A stretch of DNA of 64,000 nucleotides, taken from positions 93,192 through 157,191 of the forward strand of contig NZ_BJEQ01000010.1 in assembly GCF_005405585.1 (NCBI RefSeq), read 5' to 3'. Within the stretch, counting starts at the first letter, position 1, and the number at the start of each line of letters is the position of its first letter. The position numbers were made by a program, and so were the translations under genes. This document shows positions 59,404 to 64,000 of this stretch, piece after piece. This DNA is from Agarivorans sp. Toyoura001 (GTDB lineage: Bacteria; Pseudomonadota; Gammaproteobacteria; Enterobacterales; Celerinatantimonadaceae). The notes below the pieces were generated by a model. The model ran no database searches, was not told where the DNA came from, and saw nothing but the letters and a program-made list of their open reading frames with translations.

Positions 59404-60345
59404 CTAACTTGTTAAGCTATTTAGCTGTGGCTCAACAACCTGCTTCGCTTGTTCTACTAAGTCATATTGTGGATCCAGCCAATGAATCACATTGCCACGG
59501 CGTTCCATTTTCCTAAACCAGGTGTCTTGGCGCTTAGCAAATTGATGAATCTGTGAGTTCAGCTTTTGGAACATATCGTTGTATGTGAGTTGTTCTTGTA
59601 AGTGCTGGGCAACTAAGCGGTATTCTAAACCGTAAAACTCCAGCTTTTGATAACTTACACCCTCTAAATGCAAGCGCTGTACTTCTTCAATCAAGCCTTC
59701 TTCTAAGCGTTGTTTTAGTCGCAGCGTGATGCGCTCGCGTAATACCGAGCGATCCCAGCGGATCCCGATATATAACGGCGTAATAGTTGGGTGTACCGCT
59801 ACATCTTGCTCGCTGACTTGAATATCGGCTTCAGCAATCTCTATCGCTCGCACTAAACGTGGCCGCACCGTTAAGTCGGTGCTGTTATGTTGCTCTGGTT
59901 TTAAGGCGAGTAAACGTTGCTGTAGCGTTTCCAAGCTAAGCGTGGCCAGTTCGTCTCTAAGCGCTTTGTTTACCGGCGCTTCGTTCAATTGATAGTTTTG
60001 AGTCACAGCGTCAATATACAGACCCGTCCCTCCCACCATAATGGGTAACTTTTTAGCCTGTTTTATTTGTGTGTAAGCAGCAAAAAAATCACGCTGAAAA
60101 TGAAACACACTATATTCAGTATCGGGTTCAACGATATCGATTAGGTGATAGGGGATCTCCTGATACTCGGCAAGATCTTTCCCTGAGCCAATATCTAAAC
60201 CACGATATACCTGCCGTGAATCCGCTGATAGCACTTCGCCATTATAGTGGCGAGCTAACTCCACACCTAAGTGAGTTTTACCTGAGGCAGTAGGGCCGAG
60301 TACTACGATTAGATTGGCTGAGTGAGTTTGCATAGTGTTTTTCAT
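59404..60345 (-). CDS. miaA: tRNA dimethylallyltransferase MiaA
   Basis: Adds an isopentenyl group to A37 of tRNAs that read codons beginning with U; 313 residues. Walker A GPTASGKTHLG, SADSRQVYRGLDIGSGK, the YHLIDIV segment and GGTGLYIDA are invariant. ATG 60345 or 60333 are both possible; the ORF runs to 60405 but that extension is Cys/Phe-rich and unlike the family. No clear ribosome-binding site. Here miaA is not next to mutL or hfq, its usual companions. Confidence 0.95.
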   Translation of the reverse strand: MKNTMQTHSANLIVVLGPTASGKTHLGVELARHYNGEVLSADSRQVYRGLDIGSGKDLAEYQEIPYHLIDIVEPDTEYSVFHFQRDFFAAYTQIKQAKKLPIMVGGTGLYIDAVTQNYQLNEAPVNKALRDELATLSLETLQQRLLALKPEQHNSTDLTVRPRLVRAIEIAEADIQVSEQDVAVHPTITPLYIGIRWDRSVLRERITLRLKQRLEEGLIEEVQRLHLEGVSYQKLEFYGLEYRLVAQHLQEQLTYNDMFQKLNSQIHQFAKRQDTWFRKMERRGNVIHWLDPQYDLVEQAKQVVEPQLNSLTS

Positions 60346-60370
60346 AGCGGATTTTGCGGGGAATGGTAAC

Positions 60371-60411
60371 AAGAAAAAACAAAAACGGCATGTGCAACGC
60401 AGCATGCCGTT
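60371..60411 (-). terminator. terminator of the DUF1127 gene
   Basis: Perfect 9-bp stem AACGGCATG / CATGCCGTT, followed on the minus strand by a T-rich run. It lies 40 bp downstream of the DUF1127 stop and just upstream of miaA, so miaA has its own promoter. Confidence 0.85.
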
Positions 60412-60451
60412 CTAAATAAGCCTGAGATCCTTGGCGAAAAACGCGTTTGTT

Positions 60452-60661
60452 TTAGTTTTCCCAGAAGTGCTTACGAGACTCTTGGTAGCGATCAGCTTCG
60501 CTTAAACCAATATCACGTAATAAGTACGCAGGTAATTGGGCTAATTGACGTCGTGTTTTTTGGCGTAACAGCCAAACATTACAAAGTTGGTAAACCTCTA
60601 CAGCGTGCTGTAAGAAAGACGTATTTTTGTTGTTGCCGATAGTATTTGTGTTAGTGCTCAT
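60452..60661 (-). CDS. DUF1127 small protein
   Basis: 69 residues. The C-terminal half has LLRQKTRRQLAQLPAYLLRDIGLSEAD, the DUF1127 (YjiS-like) motif. In alphaproteobacteria such Arg-rich proteins bind RNA and affect phosphate and carbon metabolism; here the role is unknown. ATG 60661 has GAGG upstream. Short gene with its own terminator. Confidence 0.85.
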   Translation of the reverse strand: MSTNTNTIGNNKNTSFLQHAVEVYQLCNVWLLRQKTRRQLAQLPAYLLRDIGLSEADRYQESRKHFWEN

Positions 60662-61453
60662 AATCTAGGACCTCATCTCAGTTGATGGGGCCATCTTAGG
60701 CTTGCTCTGCGGCTTTCTCAAACAAAATAAACTGCATCATTTGCATTAGAAAAACTAATTTAACTTTCTTTTCTGTGAAGCTTTATTTTTAGTGAAAAAA
60801 CAGGCGAATAGTTATTCACTAAAATGAATTTAGAGTACAAATTCTAGCGAGGGATAATTAACTATTGTTTAGATTTTGAACCAAGTTTCTAGATTTATAG
60901 CCTGTTTGTTAAGGAGAGTTACAGGGGGGAGGACTTGATCGCGATTTGACTTTTTATTCTACGCCATTCTAAGTGCTCTAATAATTTCCTTGCCCTTTTA
61001 TCTGTATGGCTTTGTTGGACATTGTTAAAGTCGGGCTGTTTTATGTTTTAGATCAATTTTCAGGTACTAGATAGGCTTAACAAGCTCGTCCTTACTGGTG
61101 ATCTTCAGGTTAAATTCTGTGCTTTTTTGTTAATGCGTTGTTGGTAGTTTGATCTTATTCAAGTAAGTGCTGATTATTGGGATTTTTCAGCTATTCACTA
61201 ACTGTGATGTTAACCTTATTAGGCTTAGTTATATTTATTAAAGGACTCGCAGTGTTGTTTTAGATTGAAACTAGCAATTGCTTATCAATATCGAAGTTGT
61301 TACCGAGCGCTTCACTGTGCAATTTATAGCGTTAAACAAAGTGTCGATGCGCAGCTGTACATTTTACGTTCAACTTTTGTTAAGGCAATGTTAGAGTAAT
61401 TACGCAACACAGATAATTACAATAAATAACAATATAAATATAAGGACATTAGG
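60662..61453. other. 792-bp AT-rich intergenic region, nothing identified
   Basis: Between the divergent DUF1127 and aminotransferase genes. No ORF, tRNA or known riboswitch was seen; I looked for a glycine riboswitch, given the glyoxylate aminotransferase, and found none. Its length suggests complex promoters or a small RNA. Confidence 0.4.
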
Positions 61454-62578
61454 ATGGACGTAAGTTCTTTTAATCCCCCGCGCCGTACCTTAATGGGTCC
61501 AGGCCCTTCAGATATTTCTCCTCAAGTATTACAAGCGCAAAGCCGACCAATTATTGGTCATTTAGATCCCTTGTTTGTGAATATGATGGATGAGATTAAA
61601 GCCTTACTGCAATATGCATTTCAAACGACTAATCAGCATACGTTCGCTGTATCAGCACCAGGCTCTGCGGGCATGGAAACGTGCTTTGTTAATCTACTTG
61701 AACCAGGCGATAAGGTAATTGTATGTATTAACGGTGTATTTGGTCAGCGCATGCTAGAGAATGCGGAGCGCTGTGGTGCGGTGCCTATCGTCGTTGAAGA
61801 CAATTGGGGAGAACCAGTTTCTCTTATTAAAGTCGCTAAAGCATTAGAGCAACACCCAGATACCAAAGTGTTGGCGTTTGTACATGCAGAAACATCCACC
61901 GGCGTCGCATCAGACGCACAAGCCTTATGTGCCTTAGCCAAGAAAAATGGCAGCTTAACTATTGTAGATGCTGTGACTTCATTGGGTGGCATTCCTCTTA
62001 AAGTAGATGAATGGGGCATTGATGCCATTTATTCTGGCAGTCAAAAGTGTTTGTCCTGTGTACCGGGGTTGTCTCCAGTTAGTTTTAGTCAGGCTGCAGT
62101 AGATAAACTTAAGCAACGAAAAACCAAAGTTCAAAGCTGGTTTTTAGATCAAACCTTAGTCATGGGTTATTGGTCAGGAGAGCAAAAACGCTCGTATCAT
62201 CATACTGCTCCAGTAACAGCTTTATATGCCCTACACGAATCCTTACTAATGTTATATAAAGAAGGATTAGAAGCGTCTTGGCAACGTCATGCTCAGCAAC
62301 ATACTGTACTTGCTGAAGGCTTAGCTAAACTAGGTTTAGATTTAATGGTGGATGAGAGTTGCCGCTTGCCTCAGCTAAATCTGGTGGCCATTCCTGAAGG
62401 GGTAGACGAGCAAGCAATTCGATCTCGGTTGCTTAGTGATTATAATTTAGAAATTGGTGCCGGCTTGGGTAAGTTTGCAGGTAAAGCTTGGCGTATTGGT
62501 TTGATGGGCTACGCAGCTCGCCAAGAGAATGTTAGTTTGTGTTTAGCGGCATTGTCTGAGGTAATGGCTAAAGACTAG
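61454..62578 (+). CDS. alanine/serine-glyoxylate aminotransferase family protein
   Basis: PLP-dependent class V aminotransferase, 374 residues. [16 protein letters not shown] at the N-terminus, [16 protein letters not shown], the PLP-binding Asp in VDAVTSLGG and Lys198 in [13 protein letters not shown]. Relatives transfer the amino group of alanine or serine to glyoxylate. Whether it is an alanine- or serine-glyoxylate enzyme, or acts on a related pair such as purine-derived ureidoglycine, cannot be told. Own terminator; a long upstream region may hold its control sites. Confidence 0.9.
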   Translation: MDVSSFNPPRRTLMGPGPSDISPQVLQAQSRPIIGHLDPLFVNMMDEIKALLQYAFQTTNQHTFAVSAPGSAGMETCFVNLLEPGDKVIVCINGVFGQRMLENAERCGAVPIVVEDNWGEPVSLIKVAKALEQHPDTKVLAFVHAETSTGVASDAQALCALAKKNGSLTIVDAVTSLGGIPLKVDEWGIDAIYSGSQKCLSCVPGLSPVSFSQAAVDKLKQRKTKVQSWFLDQTLVMGYWSGEQKRSYHHTAPVTALYALHESLLMLYKEGLEASWQRHAQQHTVLAEGLAKLGLDLMVDESCRLPQLNLVAIPEGVDEQAIRSRLLSDYNLEIGAGLGKFAGKAWRIGLMGYAARQENVSLCLAALSEVMAKD

Positions 62579-62598
62579 TTATTTCGTTCTATACTGAT

Positions 62599-62630
62599 AA
62601 ACAAGCCCGCTATTGCGGGTTTGTTGTTTA
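62599..62630 (+). terminator. terminator after aminotransferase gene
   Basis: Stem AAACAAGCCCGC / GCGGGTTTGTTGTTT-like with loop TATT, 20 bp after the stop, ending in a T-rich run. Confidence 0.85.
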
Positions 62631-62658
62631 CCGCCTTCCTATATTAAGGAGCTTTTAG

Positions 62659-63273
62659 GTGTATATCGACTTTGCCGACTTGTTAAGTAACCAAGTTTAT
62701 CATTGCATGACTCAAACCATTGTACCTCGTCCTATTGCTTGGGTACTTAGCGATAATGGCCAGCCCACTTCTTATAATCTCGCTCCTTTTTCTTATTTCA
62801 CTGCAATTAGCTCAGATCCACCATTGATCATGCTATCGGTGGGTAAGAAGCCCGACGGCAGTGATAAAGACACCAAGGTCAATATTCAGAACGGTAAATA
62901 CTGTGTAGTGCATATCGCCAGTGCAGAACAAGCCAAGCAAGTAACGGAATCAGCAAAAACCTTGCCTTATGGTGAATCTGAGATTGTTCAACAGCAACTA
63001 GAACTTGCTTCTTTCGAAGGGTTTGCATTACCACGTTTAGCTGATGCACCTATTGCCATGGCGTGTGAACTGTTTGAGATGCAGTCTATCGGGAATACGC
63101 CGCAGTCGATGATCATCCTTAAAGTATTACACCTATATATAGAAGAACAATTTGCCACAATGAATGAAGGCCGTATGGATCTAGATACCAACGCGCTAAA
63201 TCCTTTAGGTCGTTTAGGTGGTGGAGAGTACTGGGCAAACGGTCAAAGCTTTACTATCCAGCGGCCCAAATAG
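62659..63273 (+). CDS. flavin reductase-like FMN-binding protein
   Basis: 204 residues of the flavin reductase-like, FMN-binding split-barrel family. TIVPRPIAWVLSDNGQPTSYN then LAPFSYFTAISSDPPLIMLSVG is the FMN-binding signature. GTG start at 62659 behind AAGGAG. Several relatives are NAD(P)H:FMN reductases or bind FMN/haem; the partner is unknown. The following lipoprotein gene begins 2 bp after its stop, so they are co-transcribed. Confidence 0.85.
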   Translation: MYIDFADLLSNQVYHCMTQTIVPRPIAWVLSDNGQPTSYNLAPFSYFTAISSDPPLIMLSVGKKPDGSDKDTKVNIQNGKYCVVHIASAEQAKQVTESAKTLPYGESEIVQQQLELASFEGFALPRLADAPIAMACELFEMQSIGNTPQSMIILKVLHLYIEEQFATMNEGRMDLDTNALNPLGRLGGGEYWANGQSFTIQRPK

Positions 63274-63275
63274 TG

Positions 63276-63776
63276 ATGAAGTTTGAATTAGCTAATAACG
63301 TCGTGCTTAGTTACCAGCTTCTGGCTTTGTTCATTGCTGGAATGTGGCTGGTGGGTTGCAGTAGTCAGTCATCTACTAGCGGTGGGGTGAACCAGCAAGC
63401 TAATTCAATAAGCGGCGAGCAAACTCAGTTCTTGGCTCTACATAAGCAGTGGCAAGGTACGCCCTACAAATTAGGGGGATCGAACAAAGCAGGGATTGAT
63501 TGTTCCGCTTTTGTGCAACACCTATATAGTAGTATCTACCAAAAGCAGCTTCCTCGAACCACTCAAGCCCAAATGCAGCAGGGTAAAACCGTTAACTTAG
63601 CTAAAGCGCGTACCGGTGATTTGGTGTTCTTTAAAACCAGCCATAAAGTGAGACACGTTGGTGTCATTTATGACCAACAGCACTTTCTTCATGCATCTAC
63701 TTCTAAAGGCGTGATCTTTTCCCGACTCGATAATGTTTATTGGTCACCAAAGATCATCACGATAAAACGGCTCTAA
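63276..63776 (+). CDS. NlpC/P60 family lipoprotein peptidase
   Basis: 166 residues. Signal peptide with lipobox LVGC (about residue 27), then the NlpC/P60 domain: GIDCSAFVQ with the catalytic Cys, HVGVIYDQQHFLHAS with the catalytic His and the third polar residue. Such proteins (Spr/MepS, NlpC) cut peptidoglycan cross-links between D-iGlu and mDAP. ATG 63276 is preferred over the overlapping GTG at 63273. Last gene before an rRNA promoter. Confidence 0.93.
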   Translation: MKFELANNVVLSYQLLALFIAGMWLVGCSSQSSTSGGVNQQANSISGEQTQFLALHKQWQGTPYKLGGSNKAGIDCSAFVQHLYSSIYQKQLPRTTQAQMQQGKTVNLAKARTGDLVFFKTSHKVRHVGVIYDQQHFLHASTSKGVIFSRLDNVYWSPKIITIKRL

Positions 63777-63861
63777 TTGTAGATAAAACCAACTAAAATC
63801 ACTGCATCTGACTACTATCTGAACACTTGACTCGATTTCTGTGATTTTCTTCAAAAAACGC

Positions 63862-63889
63862 TTGCACCAAAATCGCGGATCCCTATAAT
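63862..63889 (+). promoter_or_regulatory. rrn P1 promoter of an rRNA operon
   Basis: The -35 TTGCAC (63862-63867), 16-bp spacer and perfect TATAAT (63884-63889) are followed by a GC-rich discriminator GCGACTCC and the leader ACTGACACGGC, as in gammaproteobacterial rrn P1. The 16S gene must begin beyond the window end. Confidence 0.85.
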
Positions 63890-64000
63890 GCGACTCCACT
63901 GACACGGCAAGCGGCGCTGCAAAGCGATGTAGAAACGATGTCAGGGTTGGTAAGGCCTGAGGCTTTATTAACGGCGCAAAAACTTCTTCTTAATTAATAT

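Noticed and set aside
60662..61453. Possible glycine riboswitch before the glyoxylate aminotransferase
   Set aside because: A GGAGAG string occurs near 60914, but the following conserved core and second domain are missing.

Overview
The window looks like the chromosome of a marine gammaproteobacterium of the Alteromonadales/Vibrio/Shewanella type. The evidence is gene content and order: groES-groEL, a divergent mrcA/pilMNOPQ pair followed by aroK-aroB-damX-dam-rpe-gph-trpS, pabA-argD-astA-astD, and crp-yhfA-prkB-yheU-yheT. I did not run a taxonomic comparison; an Agarivorans-like genus is a guess. About 47 kb is ordinary, densely packed core genome, and about 17 kb (11.1-28.0 kb) is an inserted mobile island.

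Layout. 1-9 kb: alpha/beta hydrolase, GlxA-type AraC regulator, LysR regulator, chemoreceptor, cutA-dsbD, fxsA. 9.0-11.1 kb: heat-shock groESL with a recognisable sigma-32 promoter. 11.1-28.0 kb: an integrative and mobilizable element bounded by a perfect 50-bp direct repeat of the groEL 3' end. It carries a P4-type tyrosine integrase, an AlpA-like regulator, a three-gene MobF mobilization module (ribbon-helix-helix protein, VirD4/TrwB-like coupling protein, TrwC/TraI-like relaxase-helicase) and a nine-gene cargo. 28.0-35.7 kb: a large glucan-hydrolase lipoprotein, oxyR, mrcA. 35.8-47.5 kb: type IV pilus assembly genes and the aro/dam/rpe/trpS cluster. 47.6-60.7 kb: cation transporter, pabA, arginine succinyltransferase genes, crp and conserved companions, aldehyde dehydrogenase, miaA. 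61.4-63.8 kb: aminotransferase, flavin reductase-like protein, NlpC/P60 lipoprotein. The window ends just inside an rRNA operon leader, marked by a near-canonical rrn P1 promoter.

The island cargo is the most interesting part. On the minus strand is a base-modification-like cassette of three overlapping genes: a thymidylate synthase/hydroxymethylase homologue, a T4 gp1-like nucleotide kinase, and a protein of the 5-hmdU DNA kinase helical-domain / aGPT-PPlase family. Downstream of it lie a ThsB-like TIR-like protein with a small helical partner, and a membrane-anchored protein. Divergently, on the plus strand, is an operon of a second ThsB-like protein, an Nmad2 (nucleotide-modification-associated) domain protein and a 669-residue protein with a TIR-like region, a canonical TIR domain with its catalytic Glu, and a C-terminal SLOG nucleotide-binding domain. 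Together they look like an anti-phage system in which TIR/SLOG signalling is paired with synthesis and possibly reading of an unusual thymidine derivative. The family assignments rest on motifs; the joint function is inference.

The element has no type IV secretion genes, so it would need a helper conjugative element. It appears to bring its own terminator so that groEL remains properly ended after insertion.
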